Of a DNA stretch of 64,000 bases, positions 21,001-33,800 are shown in pieces. The DNA comes from Siderastrea siderea. Its lineage: Eukaryota > Cnidaria > Anthozoa > Scleractinia > Rhizangiidae. Made by a program: the position numbers and the translations under genes. Where the stretch lies: the NCBI GenBank assembly GCA_964030785.1, contig OZ034969.1:72343562-72407561 (forward strand), read 5' to 3'. The stretch's first letter is position 1. The number at the start of each line of letters is the position of its first letter. Below the pieces are notes generated by a model that was not told where the DNA came from, did not search any database, and worked only from the letters and a program-made list of their open reading frames with translations.

Positions 21001-24000
21001 TGCTAAGAAAAATATACCAACACATAAGCACAAGCATATGAGCTGCGTTTGGCCTGTCAACACTTCATTCCATACTTGGGATAGGTGCTTGTTCATTCTT
21101 GTTGACAGCCGGCTAAAAATCAGCCTTAAGAAAAAAAGCCGTCAAATTCATGCTGAAAGCTCTGATTTTATTTTGAACCTTGACTGGAATAGTCAAATAA
21201 ATCTATTCTGATGCAAAAAACTATGGTTGCGTATCATTTATTAGCCAGAAAACAACTTTGAAGATGAAAATTGCTGAAATTTTCTGCACGGTGACGAAAG
21301 CCACTCGCATCTCGAATTTAAACCTGGTTATGCAAATTAGTCAGTGTTTACAAAACACTGCTTCCTGAACCCAACTGTCAATTAAAAAAGAAAGAATAGT
21401 CGACTACAGGCTTTTCTAGCCAAACATTTTATTCAGATAAACAATACATTGGCTTCTAGAAGCAAAAAACTTTCGATTTTCTTGCGTGGGTAAACACTTG
21501 CATGAAATTTTTACAGACACTACAGCTGTGTTTATGGCGATGGCTTGATCGGACATTGCATGGCTTTGCGAACAAAATTACAAAAATTATGCGAACCTGG
21601 AGCAAACAATCAGTTAAACAATTTTTAAAAAGCAAATCAACATTCAAAAACAACATTAACCGTACTGCAGTCTTTTTCCAGGTCTTGTAAAATCGATTTG
21701 AAGTCCGCGGTTCGGTTTAAATTTTTGAGCAAACTTTAGGTTGTCTCTTGCAATTCGAAGGAAACGGCTTTTCGTCGCTTTAAAGACCTCCATGTCCTCT
21801 TTGTTGAAGTTCAGTTATTCTCCAGGATGATTTCTTTCCATTTTGAACTTCAAAAGTGAACTATCTTAATTTTCAGAGCAGAAAAATACATCTTGAAAAT
21901 CTAGAACCAATCCACGCGCACCGCCATTATCTTTGTTTGCAAACTCCATGCGGTCGGTTAAAAAGCAGCCTTTCCCCTACCCCCTAAAACTCATAAATAT
22001 ACGTGCAGAAGACAGTTTCTGATTAGTTTATATGTCTTCTAAACAATTGGCAATTTTAGAAGGCAAAAAAGTACCCAGTAGGGGAGGTAGGGGATAAAGT
22101 GTCCTCCACTCAGAACATGCGCGCGGCACGGCCGGTTTTGGCCGGTGTAGGAGTCAATGGGTTAATAAGAAGATCAATTAATAAGGTAGCTGTTACTAGT
22201 CTTTAAGATAGAAAATAACTGAATATTATCGAGCGATGTGTGTGGTTTGCATGTGGTGTTCGCTGTTGCCTTGGTTGGGTTTGAGGTAATTTGTATACGT
22301 TACAAATTCCGAGTCAACTTGTTTACTTTTGCAAGGGGATTTCCCGGTTAGCAAACTGGATTTAAACATCAGGTCATGAGATATGCCTTAACGTGCCCCA
22401 TACTCTGATGATCTGCTCAAGCTCGTGTTTATCAAGCGTTATATTTTAATTCTACTGCTATGTTAACTGTTTGTATTTATGGTCTAAGCACAACAGTAAA
22501 TACTTCGTCGTCCCTGTGTAAGCATTCTCAGTTGTGGACGAATTTATACCAACATTCAATATTTGAGTGAATTTGCGTTTTTCAGCAGAAATAAAAGTGA
22601 TAAGAAAGATAAGCTGAGTCATCAGCGTTTAAACATTACGTCATCCAGTAATGCTATAGTCAAAATATTGTGTCACACAATCACACTTTTCATCACGCCG
22701 GTTTGTATAAATAGAGGATCGCGCTAACATTAATTTTGTAAAACCTCGGGGTGTGGAGGGTCGGAATGGCTGGTTAAAATGCCCATTGGGCTTTCTTGTT
22801 AACAATAATGAGTGAAAGAGAAGCAGGTTGTCATAGCATTGAGAAGTCAGAATGTTTGTGAAGGGTTAGCATGCTTTAGTCTCACAGTAAAAATTTAATG
22901 TGCTTTCAGTGTAGTGTGAGTGCCTCTGGTTGCAGCTTCCCTCCCTTCTCCTCCCTCCATCTTCCCTCCCTGAACTGTCAGTGTGACTGGTATGCGGCTT
23001 TCTGGGTATGGGGGGCTCATACAACCTGTAAGCGAGTTGCGGGTATTGCCAGCCAAATCAAAATGGGAGGTACTCTACATAGGGGCTAGCCACAGTAATT
23101 AGAAACCCTAGGATATCCCAGGCACCCTACCTCCATTGTAAGGGATGGAGGTGTTAACAGGATTATTTCTATTGTTTGAAGACCTTGTCTGTTTGTTAAT
23201 ATATATTTTGTTTTTCCTCTTTGAAGATGTTGATGATGATTATGAAGATGCTGATGAACAAGCAGAAGAAGGCTATCAAGACTTGATTGATTCAGGTACA
23301 TTATGGTCAGACTTTTATTTTGTTCCCCCATGAAACTTACAGAGTTTCTCTTGGTACTTATTTAAACATTTATTGACAAGAATCCTTGGGTGATTAGAGT
23401 ATTTAAAGAAATGCACTTACAGTGGAACCTGATACAATAAAGGCCCTGGTATAACGAACAACATTCTTCAGCCTAGTAATAGTAGAATGTGAGGAAAGAA
23501 TCCCAGTTTAACGAATCCTGTAACTGTAAGGTAACACATTTCCTCATTCCCTTGGCACTTTGTAGTACCAGGGTTCCACTGTATTTCAACAAACAACAAG
23601 TGCAATTAAGTAGAAACTAATTGTGCAAGGGTTTCGTAGTATGCCGCCAGTGTGGTTAGTAGTATCAAATGCTTGCTTGTAAATATCTTGCAAACACTGG
23701 TTACACTGCAATATTTTGAATTTCTTAATAATTATTTGTTAATATTAGAGTGAACAAAACAGGGTCTGACATCACAATCAGTCTTTGGTCACTGTTTGAA
23801 CAATTTTTTGAAAAAATTAACATTGTCTTACACTCACTTGGAGAAGTTCCCATTTTGCTTTTAAAACTTTTAAATGATGTCACCTGTGGTATAGCTTCAT
23901 CTCCTGTTTTGCTTTAGAAGACTCTCTAGTTTTCAGAACAGGGTGATTTGAAATCACCCCATAAAGCATAGTATTTTGTGGGTGCCAGTGGATTTTGTTT

Positions 24001-27000
24001 CTTGGGAAAAAGTCCAAGACTGTGGATGACCAGCCAGTTTTGTCCCAGGTCTAGAAAGACACAAGTGCTGCAGCAGGGAAAAATATTTTCTAGCTGTGAC
24101 ATTTTTTTCTTATTTCACATTTCTTAGCTGATCGAGATGATGAATCAATTGGGGATGACTTATCGGTAAGGAAAACAGTGTTTATGTGACTTGTGTAGAG
24201 CAACATCTTTCAATACTGTTTTGTTGCTTTTTGGGGAAGAGGCAATATATTAAATGATTTATTGAATGAATGATTTATGGAGGGTCTTAATAGTAGGTAA
24301 CAAATTTGATGGCTTTAGTGATTAGGAGGGTTTCAGGATGTCTTTCAGGACACATAGGCACTCACTTATCATGATCATGTACAGATACTGTTTATTTTGT
24401 TCTGGATTGGTTTAGCATGGACTGAATCTAAAAAGTCATTTACTTCTTGTTGGTTTTTTTTTTAAGGGTGCCAGACGCTTGCAACAGATGCTTGGGTAAG
24501 TACTGTGTGTAATGACCATGAAGGAAATGAATAATCCACTTGAATGTTGTCATGAAACAGTAGGTGTGAGGTCACGACACAGTGCCAAAGTGCCACAATG
24601 AGCTATTAACCTTAGAAAAAGATCCCCTGCATCTCTCATGGTAAAGTTTATTGAAGTAGACTCATAGGACGTCAGGAACTATTGATTTGTATATCACACC
24701 AGGTCTTCATTCTTCTTAGTTCTGTGTTGTTTTGCTGTTCAATAAAAGTTGTTTGTGGAGTACTGACTCTACTGAGAGTTCATCTTTCACACAGATTGTC
24801 GTCCAGTGCTTGTCACCTAAACAAATTCTCACTGCTTACCTTTTCCTTTGCATTAAAGAAGTAACCCCATTTCAAATCTCTAAAAAAGAGTGATTTTCCC
24901 AAAAAATCTTTCTTTTATACTGTACCTGTACACCTGTAAGTGTTTAGATTTGTCAACCTTTATAAGCTAATCAGACTAACAATGTTTCTCATCTCATTCA
25001 GAGATAAAAATGCTGAGGAACTGGAGGCTTATTACAAGAAAAAGTTTGCTGAATCATCTGACAGGTTAGTGAGTGCCCAAGCATCATTATGAAATTTCTC
25101 GTTACTGGTCATACCATCTTGCTGAAGACTAGTTGGGAGAGCTTGTTTAAACATCAAGACAATATTCATCTTTGGTGGTCATTTCCTTAATTCTCATGAC
25201 CTGTATGTGTTGGAAGCCACCGATATCATGAAGGGAAATTTGATGCTGATCACTATTGGGGCTTAAAGACTCTCTGTCGACTACAATGCAATGCGCGCAT
25301 TTCTTTATGTTTTGATTCCTTTGGAGAGTGAACATTGTGATAAAATGGCTAGATTTGAGCCCTTTAGCAGCCAAGAAAGGAAATGAAGGCGTTCACTTCC
25401 TTAGGTGTATACGTTTTGTCAATAGAAAGAGCTAAATTTTATGGTTTATAAGTCTTGCAGATGACTGTAATAAAATACGATTCATCGTTGACTGTCATTA
25501 CACGTCACGCAGTCAGAGAAATATTTTCAAATTGGCATAGCGCATTTGGTTTTTAGTGTATCAGGTCATGAGTTCTCTCATTCATTTATGTTCAACAGCA
25601 GTTATACCTTAATGTACCCCTCTTTAAAATTTTGAAAGGCGTGTAGAGTAAAAGCAATTGACATTACTTTATTTTATCACTAACGGTGGCAAAACTGTGA
25701 TTTGTCACCCGCGGGATTTGTTGAATACTCAGTCACGTCCGATCTACAGAAACATTTATTACAGTAGTCAGTTTGATATTCACTCACATTCAGTTCCATA
25801 TAACCATAAGAATTCTGTTATTTTCCCCTATGAACTCACTGGATTGTCCATAGTCACATTATTCTGATATGAGGTATAAATAAAAACTTTCCGCGTGGTC
25901 TCGCTTGTCGGTTGAGAGCTGTGCGAAACATCGAGTGTCCGAATGTCGCTTTTGTGACCCGAATAATAAAACATTTTTTAAATCAACACTGCTCCAATAG
26001 TTCCCCGATAAATTCATAGCTCCATAAAGAAAAATTCTATCCATTCTATGGAAGGATGACTTGGATGAAGGCAGATTTGCACAGCCTTCATGCTGACGCA
26101 AAACTTTCAATTGGGGTTTCGTGGTCCACGAAACGTCCGTTTAGGCGCATGTTGCACTGTGGTTGACAGAGAGTCTTTAAAGGGTTAACTTGTTTTGTTA
26201 CAGCCCTAGTGGGTTTGCCAGTGGGTCCCTAACAGTGTTTTATTGAAGGATAAGGCCATACTGTAGTTAAGATCTACACAAGTATGTTTTTGGGTACCGA
26301 TCTCCATTCTGTCTTACATGATTTTGCCGCATGTGTTTTCTCAACAGATATAAAGATGACTATGAACTGCGACCAGAGATTCAACAACAGAGTCTGTTGC
26401 CTGGGGTCAAGTAAGAAACATTGTGCCTTTACATGTACTTCTGTATTCAATAGTAGAGTAAAGAAAAGAAATCAAGTTCACTTTTGATGTTTTTTTCTGC
26501 CAACAGAGACCCAAACTTGTGGACAGTAAAGTGCAAGGTGAGACTTAATTAAGTTGTACACATTCTATTTGAGGTGTTTGATGTTGGACTAATAATTTGG
26601 GGTCAATTTGGAATTAAATTCAGGTTCAAAATTACCAGCAGGGGTCATGTTGAACTTAAAATTTTAGCTCCTGTTAAAGACATCATAAATTTGTGGGGAT
26701 TGATGTATTACAGAACAGCGTAAATGGGCATACAAATTAAAAATAATTGGTTAATTATCTGTCAGATATGAAAAATATGAATATCATGAGCACATTAGAT
26801 ATATTTTTCCAGTTTTTAAGCTCTAAGCGGCTCTGGAAAGTTCTCTTCATTAAAAGAATAAAGCAGTACCTCATGCTTTTATGTGATTTGATTGTCTTCT
26901 CTTCCCCCCCCCCCCCCCTCTCCAAACACATGTTCACAAGCCTAAACTATTTTTTGGAAGCTTATTGTCATTTGATGTGCGATGTCAGATCTGTGGCTTT

Positions 27001-27763
27001 TTTGGCATATTAAACCACTAACGTGTTTGTTGTGTAGATTGGAGAGGAAAAGGCCACAGTGATCGGTTTGATGAGAAAAGCCATCGCACAGCAATTCACT
27101 GATGAGGTGGGTTAAAACAGAATACTGCGAATAACATTTTTGTAGCATGAGGTAAAATCATTGTTACTTAAAGTTTGAGGATAATTCCAGAATTCAGACA
27201 ACGAGTGGTAACCTGTGACATCATCAACAGCCAACAGCAACAACAACAATTAGCATTTAGCTGGACAATTTTCTATTGACACAGACTTTTGTTGTGATGA
27301 AAATTGATTTACTGGGTTCAACTCCTGTTGCTGACTTAGTTTTTTTCCTAGTCCTGTGCTTATGGTATGGTGAATATTACAATCTTTCATAATGGGATGA
27401 TGATCTTGCTATACCAGATATTGGTAATTTTCATCAGTACGTGTGTGGTATGACAAAATCTGTTGCTTGTGTAAACAACATAAGAAGCATTTTAAGTTTG
27501 TTTACTTTTGAACTGTTAAAGCAACTCACTGAAGTGGACATATGAAAATCCTGTTTTACCCTGTAATTAAACCTTCTCCTGTAAGGGACATGCACCATCT
27601 TTTTGAGTCCAAGGATTGGTCCACTAACTGAACCATCTGATGCTAATTATTGCTTGTTGTTGTTTGCAGCCATTACAGATCAAGTCTGCTGTTGCTGTGG
27701 AGGGACTTAAAGGATACATCTACATTGAAGCTTACAAACAGACTCATGTCAAACAGGTTAATA

Positions 27764-27801
<38 letters not shown>

Positions 27802-30800
27802 CACAATGTCGAGGATGGTAATAATAATAATAAATTATGAAGTTATATTGTGCATTTTCCATAACAGGAATGATCAAATACACATTACAGGATCAGTAAA
27901 AAGCTAAAAGTTCATGTGTACACATGTATGCACAAAATCAAGGATAGTGCAAGAGCAGTAATAATTATTGTAATAGTTTGTTATTATTTGTGAATGGTTT
28001 AATGGTTGTGTATGGGAATGAATGATTAAATAGGGGTGAATGTGTTGATGTTGTCAATCATTTCTGCTTAGTTTTTAATCAATTTCTTGTCCATTAATAA
28101 ATTTTGTGTGTTGTTAGGCCATTGAAGGATTTGGTACCTTGCGACTTGGGAAATGGCAGCAGAACATGGTTCCAATCCCAGAAATGACTGATGTGATGAA
28201 AGTCGTAAAAGAGGTTGTGTCTGTCAAACCTAAGCAATGGGTCAGATTAAAACGTGGAATTTATAAGGATGACCTTGCGCAGGTATTATCTTGTTTTACT
28301 CTTTTTCAACTGCATGAAGTGAGGTTCCATAATGATTACATTGTATTGGCTACAGTATATTTTGGGGGTATTTTTGCAGTCGCTATTATTTTTTTGGCAG
28401 TACTTTTGCACTGAGTAATTGCCTTTTTTGCCATATTATATAGCAGGACATGCCATTCAGGGTGTTAAGAGTGATCAGTGGCTTGAGCTGCCTGGCTCTT
28501 GACCAAGTTACTGTTGATGTGTGTTTGTTCATGCTTTGTTCATAGTCAGTATCATGTAGATGAAGCCTCATCCACTGTATACATTGTAGACCAATAGCAT
28601 AAGAAATTTGCATGCCGTAGAATTGACGTTAATGTGGATAGATTTACACAAATTCAGACAAATCTTGTCACATTTGAATTTAACAGATTTGCACAAATTC
28701 ACAGAAATCTTGTAACATATGAATTTAATTGCATACGTCTCACCAGTTAATGACAGGGCGCTAATAAAAGCATCACCACCACCAACAACAGTGGGGTGCT
28801 TCTCTGTTTAAGTCCATCTATAATATATGTATATTAATATTATTAATAATTATAGTAATGGGCCCTGACTTTCTGAAAAAGTGCAAGGAAAATTCACTTA
28901 GGCTTATTGCTTACATTTTCTCTGTTATTTTCATTTTACAGGTGGATTATGTAAACACTGCAAGGAATCAGGTAAGGCATTTTAGCTTAATAATGTTATT
29001 TCAACTTAGTTTATTAAGTGTATGTTTAAGCCTCATAAGATTCATCCATTGTTCCAGTGGCTTTGAAACTGCAGTATCAAATAATTCATGTAGAACATTA
29101 GTGAGGGAAATTTTGAGTCATGCTTATCATGTTCAGTAATAATTACAAGTCCTTATCGAGGGTGCTTGCATCAATGTAATGTGGTTTTCAGCAGGATCCT
29201 GCTGTTAAAGCTTGCAGCAAAAAATTAGAAAAGTTATAAAGTTTCTGTTATTTCAGTATTTTTGTCTAAAATGGTTGGTTTCAGGTTTTTTGACAAGGAG
29301 TTGGACAATGAAGTGTAATTTCTACTTGAATGTTATCAGTTTCAAAGAAGATAAGATTGATGTAGACAGGGATTATTGCTGGTCACTAGCTGTTATTGAT
29401 AAACCAGGGAGTTTGTCTATTTAGTAATTATTGCTACTTTTATCAAGATGGCAAATTAAATTTTCCATGTTTTATTTCTTAAGGTAACACTGAAGATGAT
29501 CCCCAGGATTGACTACAGTAGATCAAGAGGTTTAGCCAAGTCAGCTGAGGTACTGTTACACTGGTGATCATTTTCATAAAATTGCTATAATTACAGTTGT
29601 ATCAATAGCAGAATTATTGATTCTGATTGGTTCTCTTCAATGCCTAAATGTGTCGCAAAATCGGATGTACTTCAAACCGTAGCATTGAACGTACCGCGGT
29701 ACGCTGCTACTCTTGCCTTATACCTACTTATCACCCAAGCATGCAGTGATTTCTATGACTTTTTTCTGCTCAGTTACCATGGTAACATACCTTATAATAA
29801 AAGTGTTCGCTATGAATTGAATGAAACTTCTGAGAAAACGCGGGGAAGGTAACACTAACACCTTGTCAACGTATACTAATGTTTGGATAACCTGTAACAA
29901 TAATGACTTTATTACCATGTCAAGCAAGAATCTAGCAGAGGGGATTCCCCACTGCTAATAGAGGACACCTAACTTTCTAAAATACAATCTAAAAATACAA
30001 AACGAATTAGCATAGAGTTAACTACTAAGAGTTAGAACACATCAATGTGCACATTGAAACTATTACGCTGCAAACGTGAAATGTATTGAGGTATAGAAGA
30101 GGAAACTGGTCATTGTACAAATCAAACCTATTACGTTAAAAACACGCCCAATGAAGAAAAATTAAACTAGCCGTGAAATCTTGTGCCTTTCGTAACTTTA
30201 ACAGGTGAAAATAAATAATAAATACAAGTAAAATTATTCGCGAGATTGTGCTCTCTTGTTCGCACGATACGGTACGATGCTAGTGAGAAAAAACTATGAG
30301 ACAAAAGAAGGATGTAATGCTCGCCTACTTTGCTATGATGCTAGTGGAGAAACATAGGACATGTCGTTCAATATTTGTCGATGTAGTCGCTCTGTACCGT
30401 GCGGGGTTACGGGGCTACCACGGCACGCTGCTATTACTTGTCGCTCTTACTGTGTGGGGGTACGGCGCTACCACGCTACGCTGCTATTATTTCCTACGTC
30501 ACTGCACAAGTCGATCGTTCCTTGTGGGGGTACGGGGCTACGACGGTACGCTGTTCCTTCATTACTTAATTGATTGTAAATACTTTGTCATAAATTCCTG
30601 AAGTGGTTTTTAGAGATGTTCTGGATGAAATCGCAATACTAAAGGTACTATACCCGTACGAAACAGATTACGTTCACGTAGTGCTGTTTTAGCGGCTATC
30701 AATGACTGCAGTGAGCACAACGGAAAGGTTGCACAAACGCTGTTTTCATTGCGCTGCAGCAGTGACAAAAAATGACTGCATGAGTGCTGCAGAAGCGACA

Positions 30801-33800
30801 TTGGGAGCTGCTGGAACGCTGCAAGAGAGCTGCTGCAAAATAGCAACATGAAGCTTTATGGTAGATTAGCAGCGCATCACCATAACGTAAAGAAACGTTG
30901 AGAAGATAAGACAAATACTGTACAAACGAACTAACGTACAGAGAAACGTTGAGAAAATAAGACAAATACTGTACAAACGAACTAACGTACGGAGAAACGC
31001 TGAGAAAATAGGACAAATACTGTAGAAACGAACTAACGTACGGAGAAACGTGGAGAAGATAAGACAAATACTGTAGAAACGAACTAACGTACGGAGAAAC
31101 GCTGAGAAAATTGGACAAATACTGTACAAAGTAACTAACAAAACAAGAACGATTTTAAATATAACAACAATAATACATGAGATGGGAACGTTCTACGATA
31201 CGGAGAAACGTCGAGACAAGACTAATACCGTGCGAATTGACTAACGTACGGAGAAACGTGAAAAAGACAAGGCTAATAGTTCTGTACAGACAAACTGAAG
31301 TACGGAGAAACGTTGAGAAGATAAGACAAATACTGTACAAACGAACTAACGTACAGAAAAACGTTAAGAAGATAAGAAAAATACTGTACAAACGAACTAT
31401 AACGTAAGCGTTGAGAAGTTAAGACATATGCTGTACAAACGAACTATCGTACGGAGAAACGTTGAGAAGATAAGACATAGACTGTACAAACGGGCTAACG
31501 TATGGAGAAACGTTGAGAAGATAAGGCAAATACCGTACAAACGAACTAACGTACGGAGAAACGCTGAGGAGATAAGACAAATGCTGTACAAACGAACTAA
31601 CGTACGGAGAAACGTTGAGAAGATAAGACAAATACTGTACAAACGAGCTAACGTATGGAGAAACGCTGAGAAGATAAGACAAATACTGCACAAACGAAGT
31701 AACGTATGGAGAAACGTCGAGAAGATAAGACTAACACTGTACAAACGAACTAGCGTACGGAGAAACGTTGAGAAGATACGACAAATATTGTACAAACGAA
31801 CGCGTGTTTTGATAATCACGAAAGAGGCCGCAATCTTGGTCTGTCAGATATACGAACGATTTTGAGGCCGTTATCTTCGTCCGTATTTCAATATCAGTAT
31901 CTATACCAAGCCAAACGCAGCCGTTATCCCGTTACTTAACGGCCTTGTTTCGCTCGGTATGTAGTGATATATACCGAGCCAAACGCGGCCGTTATCCCAT
32001 GACTTAACGTATTTGTATTTGTCTTATCTTCTCAGCGTTTCTCCGTACGTTGGTTCGTTTGTACAGTATTTGTCTTATCTTCTCAAGGTTTCTCCGTACA
32101 TTAGTTCGTTTGTACAGTATTTGTCTTATCTTCTCAATGTTTCTCCGTACGTTAGTTCGTTCGTACAGTGTTTGTTTTGTTTTCTCAACGTTTCTCTGTA
32201 CGTTATAGGCGATACGCTGTTAATCTACCATAAAGCTTCACGTTGCTATTTTACAGTAGCTCTCTTGCAGCGTTCCAGCAGCTCCCAATGTCGCTTCTGT
32301 AGCACTCATGCAGTCATTTTTTGACACTGCTGCAGCGCAATGAAAACAGCGTTCGTGCAACCTTTCCGTTGTGCTCACTGCAGTCATTGATAGCCGCTAA
32401 AACAGCACTGCGTGAACGTAATCTGTTTCGTACGGGTATAGTAGCTTTAGTATTGCGATTTCATCCAGAACATCTCTAAAAACCACTTTAAGAATTTACG
32501 ACAAAGTATTTACAATCAAGTAATGAAGGAACAGCGTACCGTCGTAGCCCCGTACCCCCACAAGGAACGATCGACTTGTGCAGTGACGTAGGAAATAATA
32601 GCAGCGTAGCGTGGTAGCGCCGTACCCCCACACAGTAAGAGCGACAAGTTCTAGCAGCGTACCGTGGTAGCCCCGTAACCCTGCACGGTACAGAGCAGCT
32701 ACATCGACAAATATTGAACGACATGTCCTATGTTTCTCCACTAGCATCATAGCAAAGTAGGCGAGCATTACATTCTTCTTTTGTCTCATAGTTTTTCTCA
32801 TTAGCATCGTAGCGTATCGTGCGAGCAAGAGAGCAGAATCCGGCGATTAATTTTACTTGTTTTTGTTATTTATTTTCACCTGTTAAAGTTACGAAAGGCA
32901 CAAGATTTCACGGCAAGTTTAATTTTCTTCATTGAGCGTTTTTGTAACGTAATAGTTTTGATTTTTACAATGACCAGTTTCCTCTTCTATACCTCAGTAC
33001 ATCTTCCGTACACTGATCATGTTTGTAGCGTAATAGTTTCAATGTGTACACGTTATCCAAACGTTAGTATACGTTGGCAAGGTGTTAGTGATGCCTTCCC
33101 CGCGTTTTCTCAGAAGTTTCATTCAATTTATAGCGAACACTTTTATTATAAGTTATGTTACCATGGTAACTGAGTGACGAAAAGTTATAGAAATCACTGC
33201 ATGCTTGGGTGATAAGTGTGTATAAGGCAAGAGTAGCAGCGTACCGCGGTACGTTCAATGCTACGGTTTGAAGTGCATCCGATTTTGCGACAGGTATATC
33301 AATGCCTATTAGCCATATAATTCATGCACGATCTTGTTCATGTATGTCCTATTACAGCTGTCTTCATTTAACTCTAGCTATAAAATTTGACACCTCTGAG
33401 GGCTTGCTTATCAGTAAGGTGTACTGCAGTGGGTTCATTTTGCTGCTTTGCTGTTTGCATTCCATTCATTCCTTAAATGGCCAATAGCAATGACTAGTAC
33501 AAGATAAAAGCCATTGCCATAGTAAAATTACGTGTCAAACAACTGAAATCAACACTTTCACCATTTAAGCAGCATACAATGTACCCTTCATTTGATTCTG
33601 GGATATAATGGATCTAAGCCTGTCTGGACATTGTTGTTATCTTGGTGGGTTCTTGAGTGCTCAGGACTCTTCAATACTTCATGCTTTCTCAACGTACTGT
33701 TTGGTTGATACATTTGTAGGATGCTGGAGAGAAGAGAAAAAAGAAAAGGAAGCCACCTCAAAAGCTGTTTGATGCTGATGCCATCAGGTAAACATGTTTT

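Larger units (their letters stand above)
18082..26410 (+). other. SUPT5H: SUPT5H exons 1-7: acidic N-terminal region
   Basis: Residues 1 to about 150. Exon 1 encodes only 12 residues. Exon 2 is a run of Asp/Glu ending in [17 protein letters not shown], which matches the acidic tract and the GGFILDEA turn of animal SPT5. Exons 3-7 continue with [19 protein letters not shown], the GARRLQQM motif and [16 protein letters not shown]. This region is disordered in known DSIF structures. The exons are tiny (29-154 nt) and separated by introns of up to 4.6 kb. Confidence 0.9.
29647..33298. mobile_element. 3.65-kb foldback element with long inverted arms in SUPT5H intron 13
   Basis: Left arm 29651 to about 30880 is the inverse of right arm about 32215 to 33292. 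Outer ends both read TGTCGCAAAATCGGATG. The arms contain GTACCGCGGTACG, a CCATGG palindrome and three spaced GGGGTACGG..CTAC units. Between the arms are 51-bp tandem repeats in opposite orientation (30884-31804 and 32002-32205) and a 200-bp spacer. The 10-mer TCAATGCCTA occurs at 29637-29646 and 33299-33308, a candidate target duplication. No transposase frame was recognised; reading frames in the arms are matched by mirror frames on the other strand and are by-products. Long-arm foldback or MULE-like elements are the closest known type. Confidence 0.8.

Noticed and set aside
27640..27907. Asp- or Met-rich small proteins
   Set aside because: They are SUPT5H exon 10 read into the GAT microsatellite of the following intron.
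30884..31804. CRISPR-like appearance of the regular 51-bp repeats
   Set aside because: Units are contiguous with no unique spacers, and the DNA is eukaryotic intronic.
30296..32828. Long open frames in both arms and arrays of the foldback element, including 17-residue repeat peptides
   Set aside because: Mirror frames exist on the opposite arm and strand, the period is a multiple of three, and no start, domain or splice context supports translation.
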